DNA from: Gillisella terrae
GTDB lineage: Bacteria > Pseudomonadota > Alphaproteobacteria > Rhizobiales > Rhizobiaceae
Reading direction: 5' to 3'
Assembly: GCF_004801395.1 (NCBI RefSeq)
Contig: NZ_SSOA01000004.1
Span: 389,059 to 453,058 of the forward strand
Length of the DNA stretch: 64,000 bases
Shown here in pieces: positions 39,472 through 48,289 of this stretch (position 1 is the stretch's first letter; every line of letters starts with the position of its first letter). Both the position numbers and the translations under genes were made by a program. The notes under the pieces are model-generated. The model ran no database searches and was not told the DNA's origin. It saw only the letters and a list, made by a program, of their open reading frames with translations.

Positions 39472-41254
39472 GGGTGCCTGGATCGGCAGGCAGGGTCAGA
39501 ATGAAGCGCGCACCCAGAACTTTGCCGGTGTTTTCTTCAATAATATTCTCTGCCCGCAGCGATCCGCCATGGGCTTCGGCAATCTGGCGGCTGATGGACA
39601 GGCCGAGGCCAGAGTTTTGGCCAAAGCTTTCGCCATCGGGCCGGTCGGTGTAGAAGCGCTCAAAAATCCGGTCGATGTCCTCGGCCTGAATGCCCGGACC
39701 ATTATCCTCCACCGTGACGATGCAGCGGCTGCGGGTGCGCGAGAGCCGCACCGAAATCAGGCCTTCTTTTTCCGGCACGAAGGAGCGGGCATTCTCGATC
39801 AGATTGGTGATAATCTGACCGATACGAAGGTCATGACCTTCAACAATATAGCGTGCTTTCTGATTCTGTTTATGCTCCAGCACATATTCGATTTTCACCG
39901 GCTTCTTGTTGCTGCGGATCTGGCGCGAGATCTCGACCATATTGCCAAGCACCACCTCCATATCAACAGGTGACGCATCGGAACGGGCAAGCTCGGCATC
40001 CAGGCGCGATGCATCGGAAATATCGCTGATCAAGCGATCAAGGCGGCGAACGTCATGCTGGATAATTTCATGCAGCCGTGCTTTCGAGGCATCGGTCTTG
40101 GCCACGGGTAGGGTTTCCACCGCACTTCGAAGCGAGGTGAGGGGATTTTTCAGCTCGTGGCTGACGTCGGCGGCAAAACTCTCAATGGCATCAATCCGGT
40201 CATAGAGCGCTGTGGTCATCTCGCGAATGGCGACGGACAGATTGCCGATTTCATCCTGGCGGATGGAGAAATCCGGAATTTCCTCGCGCTCTCTGGCTCC
40301 GCGCCGCACCCGAATGGCCGCAGCCGAGAGACGGCGCAGCGGATTGGCAATCGTGGACGACAACAACAGCGACAAAACGATGTTCACCAGTGTGGCAACA
40401 CCAAACACCCGCAGGATGGCAAGACGCTCGGCATGAACGATCTTGTCAATATCACCGGCCTGCGTTGACAGCAGCAGCACACCAAGAACGGCACGAAAAC
40501 GCTGCACGGGAACGGCCACCGACACAATCAATTCGCCCTGTTCGGTCACCCGAACGACTGCGCCGCGCACGCCGGTCAGGGCGTTCATCACTTCCGGATA
40601 GATCGAGCCATCACCGCCGGGCGCTTCTTTATAGAGCGGAACATTGCCGGGCTGGAGCATGCGGTTAAACATTTTGCCAACCCAATCGCTCCAGCTTTCG
40701 GTATCGCCTTCAACGGGTTGCAGATCATAGCGCAAAACCTGTCCGCGTGAATAAAGATGGCGCGAATCCAGCAGCAGATTGGCATCGGCATCAAACAGGC
40801 GGGCGCGAGTGCGGGTTGGCGAAATCAGGCGCCGCAACACTGGTGCCACCCGCTCCGGGTTGATTGGAAACTCCAGATCCTCATCATTGGGCACAGGCGT
40901 AATGCTTTGCCCAGCCTGCAATTCCAGCAGCTTTTGCGGATCAATGGTGATGGAATTGGTATCCACAGACGCAGACGCCGCAATGGCCCCGGCAATGATT
41001 TCGCCCTGCGTCAGCAGGCTTTCCACCCGCGCATCAATCAGCCCCTCGCGGAACTGGTTGAGATACATGATGCCGCCCACCAGCACGATGAGTGCGGCAA
41101 GATTGAAAAACACGATGCGCCGGGTCAGGCTGGAAAAAACGGCATTGCCGAAAATCCGCCTGATCAGCGTGAAAGGGTGGGAAAAGGACAAGCGCCGTGA
41201 GGCTGGGCGACCTTCGCCCAGTTCATTATCCTTATCCGCAGTTCGTCTCATCAA
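39461..41254 (-). CDS. chvG: ChvG (ExoS-type) sensor histidine kinase
   Basis: Membrane sensor of the ChvG-ChvI system, which in Agrobacterium responds to acid and host contact and in Sinorhizobium (ExoS) controls succinoglycan. The 597-residue protein has membrane segments near residues 47-66 and 279-303 around a periplasmic sensor domain, a HAMP domain, the H-box VSHELKNPLTSL with histidine 366, and an ATPase domain (NLIENARSF, DNGPGI, GLGLSISRQIAEAHGG). It lies downstream of chvI and overlaps hprK. Confidence 0.95.
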   Translation of the reverse strand: MMRRTADKDNELGEGRPASRRLSFSHPFTLIRRIFGNAVFSSLTRRIVFFNLAALIVLVGGIMYLNQFREGLIDARVESLLTQGEIIAGAIAASASVDTNSITIDPQKLLELQAGQSITPVPNDEDLEFPINPERVAPVLRRLISPTRTRARLFDADANLLLDSRHLYSRGQVLRYDLQPVEGDTESWSDWVGKMFNRMLQPGNVPLYKEAPGGDGSIYPEVMNALTGVRGAVVRVTEQGELIVSVAVPVQRFRAVLGVLLLSTQAGDIDKIVHAERLAILRVFGVATLVNIVLSLLLSSTIANPLRRLSAAAIRVRRGAREREEIPDFSIRQDEIGNLSVAIREMTTALYDRIDAIESFAADVSHELKNPLTSLRSAVETLPVAKTDASKARLHEIIQHDVRRLDRLISDISDASRLDAELARSDASPVDMEVVLGNMVEISRQIRSNKKPVKIEYVLEHKQNQKARYIVEGHDLRIGQIITNLIENARSFVPEKEGLISVRLSRTRSRCIVTVEDNGPGIQAEDIDRIFERFYTDRPDGESFGQNSGLGLSISRQIAEAHGGSLRAENIIEENTGKVLGARFILTLPADPGTHEK

Positions 41255-41301
41255 GAGAGTAGCCTTTCAACCGTCATGTCAGCTCTGGTGTAGAGCAACG
41301 C

Positions 41302-42024
41302 TTACGCACTTTCGCGGAAGCGGTATCCTACGCCATAGAGCGTTTCAATCATGTCGAAATCATTGTCGGCCATTTTAAACTTTTTTCGCAATCGCTTGAT
41401 GTGGCTGTCAATGGTGCGGTCATCAACATAGACCTGCTCATCATAGGCGGCATCCATCAAGGCGTCGCGGCTCTTGACCACGCCGGGGCGCTGGGCCAGC
41501 GAATGCAGAATCAGAAATTCTGTGACGGTCAAGGTGACAGGTTCACCCTTCCAGGTGCAGGTGTGACGCTCCTGATCCATCACCAATTGCCCCCGCTCCA
41601 GATTGCGGGCCTGCTGTTCGGCGGCTGTTTTCACATTGCCACCGGCGGCAGCACTTTCGCGGTTGGCGGCGCGGCGCAAAATCGCCTTGACGCGCTCGAC
41701 CAGCAGGCGCTGGGAGAAAGGCTTGGTGATAAAGTCATCGGCACCCATTTTCAGGCCAAACAACTCGTCAATCTCTTCATCCTTGGAGGTGAGGAAGATC
41801 ACCGGCATATCGGATTTCTGCCGCAGACGGCGCAAAAGCTCCATGCCGTCCATGCGTGGCATCTTGATGTCAAAAATTCCAAGGTGCGGGGGGCGCGCCA
41901 AAAGTCCATCGAGCGCTGATGCGCCATCGGTATAGGTTTCCACCTTATAGCCTTCCGCCTCCAGAGCAATGGATACGGACGTCAGGATATTCCGGTCGTC
42001 GTCAACCAGCGCGATTGTTTGCAT
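41302..42024 (-). CDS. chvI: ChvI response regulator
   Basis: OmpR/PhoB-type regulator paired with ChvG. The 240-residue protein has a receiver domain with IALVDDD at its start, the phospho-acceptor aspartate at 52 ([13 protein letters not shown]) and KPFSQRLL, then a winged-helix DNA-binding domain ([16 protein letters not shown] to YGVGYRF). I chose ATG 42024 (MQTIALVDD), with GGAG nine bases upstream. It faces pckA across a 341-bp gap that holds candidate operators. Confidence 0.95.
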   Translation of the reverse strand: MQTIALVDDDRNILTSVSIALEAEGYKVETYTDGASALDGLLARPPHLGIFDIKMPRMDGMELLRRLRQKSDMPVIFLTSKDEEIDELFGLKMGADDFITKPFSQRLLVERVKAILRRAANRESAAAGGNVKTAAEQQARNLERGQLVMDQERHTCTWKGEPVTLTVTEFLILHSLAQRPGVVKSRDALMDAAYDEQVYVDDRTIDSHIKRLRKKFKMADNDFDMIETLYGVGYRFRESA

Positions 42025-42210
42025 TCGGCTTATCTCCGTCATCTTTATGCGTCTCCGGCTTTCCAGCCATCTCGTGATCAATGGTCCCTGCTGAAAAGCT
42101 TCATGAGGGTAAAGGTGGAACAAATTGTGGCAAAGATAAAGGGGCAGATGCGGATGATCTCGCCATCAGCATGAGAGATGAAAAAATCGTCAGACATCGC
42201 CCGCTTGAAA

Positions 42211-42254
42211 TTGAACCGATTTAAAAACTGGCATATCAGTTTAAACCGATTAAA
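42211..42254 (+). promoter_or_regulatory. Paired palindrome-like repeats upstream of pckA
   Basis: TTGAACCGATTTAA (42211-42224) and TTAAACCGATTAAA (42241-42254) are two copies of a roughly symmetric 14-mer centred on CG, exactly 30 bp apart. They lie about 110-155 bp upstream of pckA and could be sites for a LacI-type regulator such as PckR, known to control pckA in Sinorhizobium. A weak promoter, TTGCAA, 17 bases, TAGCGT, follows at 42293-42321. The rest of the gap shows nothing clear. Confidence 0.45.
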
Positions 42255-42365
42255 TATATGATTTTATTGGATTTTATTGAAATTTCACCCTTGCAAATTT
42301 AAAATCTAAGCTCTAGCGTTAAGTCATATTCATACCGCCAATCCTGCCAAAAAAGGAAATATCTC

Positions 42366-43976
42366 ATGGAGGAGCTTGGAGTGAACAATACCAAGACAGG
42401 TGTTGAGACGATGGGTTTGGGCAAGGCCGCTCGCGTCCACTATAACCTTCTTCCGGCTGCTCTCTATGAGCACGCCATTCGCAATGGCGAAGCCACCCTG
42501 ACCGCCGACGGCGCATTGTTGGCAGAAACCGGCCAGCACACCGGCCGCTCTCCGAAGGACAAATTCATCGTTCGCGATGAAAACACCGATGGCAAGATCT
42601 GGTGGGATAACAACAAGCCGATGTCGAAAGAGCATTTCGACATTCTGCACAAGGATATGCTGGCTCATGTGGCAGGCAAGGATCTGTTTGTGCAGGATCT
42701 GATTGGCGGTGCCGATGCGGCCAACGCGCTTCCAACCCGTGTGGTAACGGAATTGGCGTGGCATTCGCTGTTTATCCGTAACCTGCTGATTCGCCCGGAT
42801 CGTGCAACGCTGGAGACGTTCGAAGCCAAGTTCACCATCATTGACCTGCCAAGCTTCAAGGCTGATCCTGAGCGCCATGGCTGCCGCACTGAAACGGTGA
42901 TCGCTTGCGATTTCACCAACAATATCGTGCTGATTGCTGGCACCTATTATGCCGGTGAAATGAAGAAGTCGGTGTTCACCGCGCTCAACTACATGCTGCC
43001 CGCCAAAAAGGTCATGCCCATGCACTGCTCGGCCAATGTTGGCCCGGCGGGTGATTCGGCGGTGTTCTTCGGCCTGTCGGGCACCGGCAAAACCACCCTG
43101 TCTGCCGATCCATCGCGCACGCTGATTGGCGATGACGAGCACGGCTGGGGTGAAGACGGCATCTTCAACTTTGAAGGTGGCTGCTACGCCAAGACCATTC
43201 GTTTGTCGGCGGAAGCCGAGCCGGAAATTTTCGCCACCACCAAGCGTTTCGGCACAGTGCTGGAAAATGTGGTGCTGGATGAAAACCGCGTGCCGGATTT
43301 CAATGATGGTTCCAAGACCGAAAACACCCGTTGCGCCTATCCGCTGGATTTCATTCCGAATGCATCGGATACTGGCCGCGCTGGTCATCCCAAGACCATC
43401 ATCATGCTGACCGCTGATGCCTTTGGCGTGATGCCGCCGATTGCCAAGCTGACGCCTGAGCAGGCCATGTATCACTTCCTGTCCGGCTACACCGCCAAGG
43501 TGGCTGGCACGGAGCGTGGTGTGACCGAGCCGGAAGCAACCTTCTCGACCTGCTTCGGTGCACCTTTCATGCCGCGTCATCCGGCTGAATACGGCAATCT
43601 GCTGAAAGAATTGATTGCAACCCATCAGGTGGATTGCTGGTTGGTCAACACTGGCTGGACCGGTGGCGCTTATGGCGTTGGCAGCCGTATGCCGATCAAG
43701 GCGACCCGCGCGCTTCTCACCGCCGCCCTGTCGGGTGAGTTGAAAAAGTCCGAGTTCCGCACCGATGCGAACTTCGGCTTTGCGGTTCCTGTGGCTGTGG
43801 ATGGCGTGGACACCAAGATCCTTGATCCGCGCTCAACCTGGGCCAATGGCGCAGACTATGACGCACAGGCCAAGAAGCTGGTGGGCATGTTCATTACCAA
43901 CTTCGAGAAATTCGAAGCGCATGTGGACAGCAATGTGCGCGAAGCTGCTCCGGTTTTGGCGGTTGCAGCTGAATAA
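42366..43976 (+). CDS. pckA: Phosphoenolpyruvate carboxykinase (ATP)
   Basis: Converts oxaloacetate and ATP to PEP and CO2, the entry to gluconeogenesis. The 536-residue protein has [17 protein letters not shown] near residue 57, the P-loop [15 protein letters not shown] near 233 and the metal site IGDDEHGW near 252. I used ATG 42366 with AGGAA seven bases upstream; a GTG at 42381, with GGAGGAG six bases before it, is a serious alternative. The divergent chvI-chvG genes and the candidate operators between them suggest control by carbon source. Confidence 0.96.
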   Translation: MEELGVNNTKTGVETMGLGKAARVHYNLLPAALYEHAIRNGEATLTADGALLAETGQHTGRSPKDKFIVRDENTDGKIWWDNNKPMSKEHFDILHKDMLAHVAGKDLFVQDLIGGADAANALPTRVVTELAWHSLFIRNLLIRPDRATLETFEAKFTIIDLPSFKADPERHGCRTETVIACDFTNNIVLIAGTYYAGEMKKSVFTALNYMLPAKKVMPMHCSANVGPAGDSAVFFGLSGTGKTTLSADPSRTLIGDDEHGWGEDGIFNFEGGCYAKTIRLSAEAEPEIFATTKRFGTVLENVVLDENRVPDFNDGSKTENTRCAYPLDFIPNASDTGRAGHPKTIIMLTADAFGVMPPIAKLTPEQAMYHFLSGYTAKVAGTERGVTEPEATFSTCFGAPFMPRHPAEYGNLLKELIATHQVDCWLVNTGWTGGAYGVGSRMPIKATRALLTAALSGELKKSEFRTDANFGFAVPVAVDGVDTKILDPRSTWANGADYDAQAKKLVGMFITNFEKFEAHVDSNVREAAPVLAVAAE

Positions 43977-43978
43977 AA

Positions 43979-43994
43979 GGTTTCACGTGGAACC
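43979..43994. promoter_or_regulatory. parS-like site 4
   Basis: GGTTTCACGTGGAACC, a palindrome with one mismatched pair, matches the parS consensus at 13 of 16 positions and begins two bases after the pckA stop codon. Confidence 0.5.
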
Positions 43995-44001
43995 TTATTT
44001 T

Positions 44002-44031
44002 AAAACCCGGCGATAGCATCGCCGGGTTTTT
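44002..44031 (+). terminator. Rho-independent terminator of pckA
   Basis: AAAACCCGGCGA, loop TAGCA, TCGCCGGGTTTTT. It follows the parS-like site directly. Confidence 0.9.
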
Positions 44032-44127
44032 GCATTTTGAATCCGGCTTTATGCAGATTGGAATCCGGGTTTGATCAGGCGTCACTTTTCCGCTACAGCC
44101 AAAGAATAGCAAGGCTGGACAAAACCC

Positions 44128-44562
44128 ATGGCGAGCGATCCGCTCTATATCAACGACAGAATCACGATTGCCGGTTGGGAACTGACCGAGCAATTCGTGC
44201 TGGCCGGTGGTCCGGGTGGGCAGAACGTCAACAAGGTGTCAACCGCCGTTCAACTGTTCTTCAATCTGGTCGGCTCACCGTCCCTGCCGGAACGTGTGAA
44301 AACCAATGCCATCAAGCTGGCAGGCCGCAGGCTCTCGAAAGAAGGCGTGCTGATGATCGAGGCCAGCCGGTTTCGCAGTCAGGATCGCAACCGCGAAGAT
44401 GCGCGCGAGCGTTTGAAAGAATTGGTTTTGGAAGCCGCCAAACCGCCGCCGCCGCCACGACGCAAAACCAAGCCCACCAAAGGCTCGGTTGAGCGCCGTT
44501 TGAAAGCAAAGACAGGGCGGGGCGAGATCAAGAAAATGCGCGTCAAGCCCACTCAGGATTGA
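44128..44562 (+). CDS. arfB: Alternative ribosome-rescue factor ArfB (peptidyl-tRNA hydrolase)
   Basis: Codon-independent release factor that frees peptide from ribosomes stalled without a stop codon. The 144-residue protein has the catalytic GGQ at residues 30-32 (LAGGPGGQNVNKVST) and the long basic C-terminal tail (RRKTKPTKGSVERRLKAKTG) that enters the empty mRNA channel. It is a single gene between the pckA terminator and the convergent DUF3237 gene. Two direct copies of ATTGATCATTT span its 3' end. Confidence 0.94.
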   Translation: MASDPLYINDRITIAGWELTEQFVLAGGPGGQNVNKVSTAVQLFFNLVGSPSLPERVKTNAIKLAGRRLSKEGVLMIEASRFRSQDRNREDARERLKELVLEAAKPPPPPRRKTKPTKGSVERRLKAKTGRGEIKKMRVKPTQD

Positions 44563-44583
44563 TCATTTGAAACATTGATCATT

Positions 44584-45162
44584 TCAAATCAGGCTGAAAA
44601 CCCGAATCAGCACCATTGGCTTTGGCCGCAGACTATGCAGGGTGCCGACAAACATGCGGCGGTTCAGCCACTCATGCGGACCCTCAGGTGCGGTAATATC
44701 AATATGTGAAAACGCATAGCGCGGCCCGTCTTTGGGTGTGTCGATAAGAACCCTGTTGTTGACGGTGATAATCGCGCCATCATCGGTCTGCATTTCATAA
44801 AGTGCATTCAGAAGCCGCACACCATCCTTGCGCAGCAATTGGCGGTCTGCCCCGCCCGGCATGACCTTGCCCTTGATGCGGGGGCCTGCAAATTCGCCAC
44901 CAGTGATGTTGATGATCCGCCGATCGCCAAGTGGGGACTGACCCATTTCAATGGTATCCTGAAGCGTGACAATCGCCTCATAGACAAATTCTGTTTTGGG
45001 CAAAACGATGGGCACATCGGAAAGTGGACCGCCCGCTGGTGCAGCAGTGTCCGCTGCTTGCGCCTCAAGAGCGCCGACGCCAGCGGCGAGGGCAGTGGTG
45101 GCGACGCCAAAAAACAATCGTCTTTGCCGATCAATAGGGTTGGTTGATGAAACGTCTGACAT
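44584..45162 (-). CDS. DUF3237 family protein with twin-arginine signal
   Basis: Family of unknown function. The 192-residue protein starts with a likely Tat export signal: DRQRRLFFG at residues 11-19, then a hydrophobic run and an AQA-A type cleavage site near 36. The mature part contains the DUF3237 pattern (GDRRIINITGGEFAGPRIKG near 100; ADRQLLRKDG; GALYEMQTDDGA-like). The ATG at 45162 has GGGAGGAG seven bases upstream; that site lies in one arm of a strong hairpin at 45172-45215. It follows coaA in the same direction and is convergent with arfB. Confidence 0.85.
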   Translation of the reverse strand: MSDVSSTNPIDRQRRLFFGVATTALAAGVGALEAQAADTAAPAGGPLSDVPIVLPKTEFVYEAIVTLQDTIEMGQSPLGDRRIINITGGEFAGPRIKGKVMPGGADRQLLRKDGVRLLNALYEMQTDDGAIITVNNRVLIDTPKDGPRYAFSHIDITAPEGPHEWLNRRMFVGTLHSLRPKPMVLIRVFSLI

Positions 45163-45171
45163 TCTGATTCT

Positions 45172-45215
45172 CCTCCCAGAGACAGTAAAGTATTGACTAC
45201 TTACTATCTGGGAGG
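45172..45215 (-). promoter_or_regulatory. Hairpin covering the ribosome-binding site of the DUF3237 gene
   Basis: On the minus strand CCTCCCAGA (45215-45207) pairs with TCTGGGAGG (45180-45172), extended by AGTAA with TTACT-like bases inside. The right arm contains the GGGAGG that serves the gene at 45162. It could block translation or, without a U run, mark the end of coaA mRNA. Confidence 0.6.
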
Positions 45216-45221
45216 GTGTCA

Positions 45222-46229
45222 TCAAAGCTTGCGGAGCGCAACCTGTTCTACCAGATGGTTTTCGCCTTTTCGCAAAATCAGATCAGCGCGCGGTCGGGTG
45301 GGAAGAATGTTTTCGCGCAGGTTGATCAGGTTGATATTGGCCCAAAGGCTCTCGGCAATGGCCAAGGCCTCCTCTTCACCAATCGTCGCATAGCGGTGAA
45401 AATAGGAGTTGGGATCACGAAACGCGGTCTGGCGCAATTTCATGAAGCGCTTCACATACCAGCGGTGGATCAGGCTTTCATCGGCATCGATGTAAATCGA
45501 GAAGTCAAAGAAGTCCGACACCATCGGCACGATCTTGCCGTCGCGCGGCAGATCACGCGATTGCAAAACATTGATCCCTTCGAAAATCAGAATGTCGGGT
45601 CGATCAATGATCGTGTGCTCATCGGGAAGCACATCATACGTCAGATGGGAATAGCGCGGTGCTTTCACATTTTGTTGGCCCGCCTTGATGGCGGACAAAA
45701 ACCGCAAAAGTGCTGCCGTATCGTAGCTCTCGGGAAAACCCTTGCGGTTGAGGCGGTTTTCACGCACCAGCGTGGCATTGGGATAGAGAAAACCGTCTGT
45801 GGTGACCAGATCAACCTTGGGGCTGGACGGCCAGCGCGCCAACAACTCCTTCAACACACGGGCTGTGGTGGATTTGCCCACCGCGACCGATCCGGCGACA
45901 CCGATGATAAACGGCGTTTTGGTGACATTGGTGCTGAGAAAGCGATTGCGCTGCTGAAACAGCAATTGCGACGATTCTACATGGGACGACAAAAGCCGCG
46001 ACAGCGCCAGATAGATGCGGCGCACCTCAGCCAGATCAATCGGATCGTCAATTGATCGCAGGCGATGCACTTCGTCCAATGTCAATGTTAGGGGTGTGTC
46101 GGCGCGAAATTGCGCCCATTCATCGGTTGAGAAGAACAGATAGGGCGAATAACTGCCGACTTGAAAGTGATCAAGGGATTCCTCCACCTCAGGCTCCCCA
46201 CCCTTCATCTCCTTGACCGCTGTTATCAT
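45222..46229 (-). CDS. coaA: Pantothenate kinase (type I)
   Basis: Phosphorylates pantothenate, the first and controlling step of coenzyme A synthesis. The 335-residue protein has Walker [18 protein letters not shown] near residue 109, the [12 protein letters not shown] strand near 138, RKGFPESYD near 160 and [12 protein letters not shown] near 212. Its ATG overlaps the hisE stop (ATGA), the usual arrangement in rhizobia, where coaA closes the his cluster. Confidence 0.96.
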   Translation of the reverse strand: MITAVKEMKGGEPEVEESLDHFQVGSYSPYLFFSTDEWAQFRADTPLTLTLDEVHRLRSIDDPIDLAEVRRIYLALSRLLSSHVESSQLLFQQRNRFLSTNVTKTPFIIGVAGSVAVGKSTTARVLKELLARWPSSPKVDLVTTDGFLYPNATLVRENRLNRKGFPESYDTAALLRFLSAIKAGQQNVKAPRYSHLTYDVLPDEHTIIDRPDILIFEGINVLQSRDLPRDGKIVPMVSDFFDFSIYIDADESLIHRWYVKRFMKLRQTAFRDPNSYFHRYATIGEEEALAIAESLWANINLINLRENILPTRPRADLILRKGENHLVEQVALRKL

Positions 46230-46549
46230 GGGCTTTGCCGACTGGCTTTCTCGCTCAAACCGGATTGGGCGGTGCGTCGTTGAAGTTCTTCCATCACCGT
46301 TTCTACCGGGATATCGGCGATTTTCAATACCACTAAAAGGTGATAGAGCAGATCGGCACTTTCATAAATCAGATTGGCGCGATCATCTTTGACTGCCGCC
46401 ATCACGGCTTCGATGGCTTCTTCGCCCAGCTTCTTGGCGGCTTTGTCCTGCCCGGCGCTGACCAGTTTCGCGGTCCAGCTTTCATTCGGCGATGCTTTGG
46501 CGCGGTTGGCGACAATGGCTTCCAGATCGGTTAGCGTGAATGTGCTCAT
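46226..46549 (-). CDS. hisE: Phosphoribosyl-ATP pyrophosphatase
   Basis: Second step of histidine synthesis: hydrolyses PR-ATP to PR-AMP. The 107-residue protein has [29 protein letters not shown] near residue 24 and the metal-binding [13 protein letters not shown] near 63. It lies ten bases after hisF and overlaps coaA. The ATG at 46549 is chosen by family length; longer in-frame extensions run into hisF. Confidence 0.95.
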   Translation of the reverse strand: MSTFTLTDLEAIVANRAKASPNESWTAKLVSAGQDKAAKKLGEEAIEAVMAAVKDDRANLIYESADLLYHLLVVLKIADIPVETVMEELQRRTAQSGLSEKASRQSP

Positions 46550-46559
46550 TAAAATTCTC

Positions 46560-47342
46560 TCACACTTGATCAAGCCGCATGGCGATACCGGCCTTGGCCA
46601 TATAGGCTTTGGCTTCAGCGATGGAATAGGTGCCAAAATGGAAGATGGACGCTGCCAGCACGGCGGTGGCATGGCCTTCTTTGACACCTGCCACCAGATC
46701 ATCCAGCGTGCCAACGCCGCCCGAAGCAATCACCGGCACACGCACGGCATCGGCAATGGTGCGGGTCAGTTCCAGATCATAGCCAATCTTGGTGCCGTCA
46801 CGGTCCATGGAGGTGATCAGCAATTCACCAGCGCCGCGCTCCACCATTTTGATGGCAAAGTCTACGGCATCAATGCCGGTGGCCTTGCGCCCGCCATGGG
46901 TGAAAATCTCCCAGCGATCCGCTTCACCAGCACTTGAGGTTTTCTTGGCATCAATCGACACCACAATGCATTGATTGCCAAATTTATCCGCCGCTTCCGC
47001 GACAAAATCCGGGTTGTTGACGGCAGCGGAATTGATCGACACCTTATCCGCGCCGGCCAACAGCAGTTTGCGAATATCGCCAACCGCCCGCACGCCGCCA
47101 CCGACGGTCACAGGCATAAAGCAATGATCCGCCGTGCGGGCCACCACATCAAAAATCGTCTCGCGATTGTCCGATGAAGCGGTGATGTCGAGAAAGCAAA
47201 GCTCATCAGCGCCAGCGGCATCATAGGCCTTGGCGGCTTCCACCGGATCACCGGCATCAATCAGATCGACAAAGTTGACGCCTTTAACAACGCGGCCGTC
47301 CTTCACGTCGAGACAGGGGATAACACGGGCCTTGAGTGTCAA
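46560..47342 (-). CDS. hisF: Imidazole glycerol phosphate synthase cyclase subunit
   Basis: With HisH forms the synthase that makes imidazole glycerol phosphate and AICAR. The 260-residue TIM barrel has the catalytic aspartates in [17 protein letters not shown] (residue 12) and [13 protein letters not shown] near 135, and [11 protein letters not shown] near 205. It begins with TTG (47342), supported by GAGG seven bases upstream and by the family N-terminus [12 protein letters not shown]. The plus-strand DUF3800 gene starts only 51 bases away, so any his promoter must read through or from inside that gene. Confidence 0.95.
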   Translation of the reverse strand: MTLKARVIPCLDVKDGRVVKGVNFVDLIDAGDPVEAAKAYDAAGADELCFLDITASSDNRETIFDVVARTADHCFMPVTVGGGVRAVGDIRKLLLAGADKVSINSAAVNNPDFVAEAADKFGNQCIVVSIDAKKTSSAGEADRWEIFTHGGRKATGIDAVDFAIKMVERGAGELLITSMDRDGTKIGYDLELTRTIADAVRVPVIASGGVGTLDDLVAGVKEGHATAVLAASIFHFGTYSIAEAKAYMAKAGIAMRLDQV

Positions 47343-47393
47343 TATACAACCTCGTAATGTCGCACGAAACTTGAAACCTTCATAGAGATTAGC

Positions 47394-48140
47394 ATGCTAG
47401 ATGGCGAGTACATTTTTTATGGCGATGAGAGTGGAGATCATTCTCTTGTTAATGTAGATCGCGACTTCCCTGTATTCGTTTTATCGATCTGTGGCTTCAA
47501 GATAAACGACTACTGCAAACGCATAGTGCCCAAATTTCAAAGTTTGAAATTTAGATATTTCGGGCACGACATGATCATTTTGCATGAGCGGGAAATTAGG
47601 AAGCAGGAGGGCAGCTTTTCAAAATTAACAGACATGGTTTTTAGAGAAAAATTCCTTCTCGATTTGACAGATGTAATTAGAACATCGAAATTTAAGATAT
47701 TTAGTGTTGTTATTGATAAGCAAAAATTGAAATATGATTTATTTCCAGATAATCCATATGCTATTGCACTCAAGCATTCTCTCGAAGAAATATATAGATT
47801 TTTGAAAATTAGAAAAATACATGATAGAAGATATTATTTTGTATTTGAGAAAAGAGGTCTAAAGGAAGATAAAGATTTGGAGCTTGAGTTCAGAAGAATC
47901 GTAAGTGGTGAAAATATTTACCGTGAACTGTTTGCGGGATTTAATATTGTTTTTGCTGACAAAAAATCAAATTCAACTGGGATGCAGATTTCGGATCTTA
48001 CAGCGCGACCAATAGGATTGCGGTATTTTCGATCGTCGCAATCCAATCGCTCATATGATGTAATTAATGAAAAAATATATAGATGTAAGAATACAAGAAG
48101 ATTTCATCGTGGAGTTTTCCCTGGAGGTTCCACGTCATAA
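47394..48140 (+). CDS. DUF3800 domain protein (AT-rich insertion in the his cluster)
   Basis: Family of unknown function often met in accessory and defence regions; a nuclease-like role has been suggested but not settled. The 248-residue protein has the family N-terminus [11 protein letters not shown] near residue 6 and the C-terminal [20 protein letters not shown] near 195, with acidic residues that could bind metal. By eye, base composition is far more AT-rich than the neighbours (about one third GC against well over half). The start ATG has only a weak AGAGA upstream. It splits hisF from hisA. The downstream side carries a convergent candidate small RNA. Confidence 0.87.
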   Translation: MLDGEYIFYGDESGDHSLVNVDRDFPVFVLSICGFKINDYCKRIVPKFQSLKFRYFGHDMIILHEREIRKQEGSFSKLTDMVFREKFLLDLTDVIRTSKFKIFSVVIDKQKLKYDLFPDNPYAIALKHSLEEIYRFLKIRKIHDRRYYFVFEKRGLKEDKDLELEFRRIVSGENIYRELFAGFNIVFADKKSNSTGMQISDLTARPIGLRYFRSSQSNRSYDVINEKIYRCKNTRRFHRGVFPGGSTS

Positions 48141-48145
48141 AAGCG

Positions 48146-48200
48146 AAAAGCCTCGGAATACTCCGAGGCCAAACGCCGACCGGGAACCCCCAATCCACTT
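48146..48200 (-). ncRNA. Candidate small structured RNA next to the DUF3800 gene
   Basis: On the minus strand, transcription from the promoter at 48207-48235 would start near 48200 and give about 55 nt. It contains GGGGGTTCCCGG, which can fold on itself, then a perfect 8-bp stem GCCTCGGA (48169-48162) with TCCGAGGC (48157-48150), loop GTAT, followed by TTTTCGCTTTT: an intrinsic terminator ending at the DUF3800 stop codon. If transcription began at 48203, GCCAA could also close with TTGGC. It could instead be merely the hisA terminator. Confidence 0.5.
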
Positions 48201-48206
48201 GGCTAT

Positions 48207-48235
48207 AATATAGGTGCAATTTGCACCATCGTCAA
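48207..48235 (-). promoter_or_regulatory. Promoter with palindromic spacer
   Basis: On the minus strand TTGACG (48235-48230), a 17-base spacer, and TATATT (48212-48207). The spacer contains the 15-bp palindrome GGTGCAA-T-TTGCACC (48213-48227) between the -35 and -10 boxes, a place where a repressor would block RNA polymerase. Confidence 0.6.
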
Positions 48236-48289
48236 TATATATTCCGTTTAGATTCAATGATTTAGTTTTGTGAAGCTAAACGATTCATT

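Noticed and set aside
44558..44589. Direct repeats ATTGATCATTT at the arfB / DUF3237 junction as an insertion scar
   Set aside because: The two copies are adjacent with no element between them and also form a weak hairpin; simple duplication in a convergent gap explains them.
48108..48140. GGTTCCACGTC near the end of the DUF3800 gene as a sixth parS-like site
   Set aside because: The right half does not continue as GTGAAAC or GTGGAAC, so the palindrome is not there.
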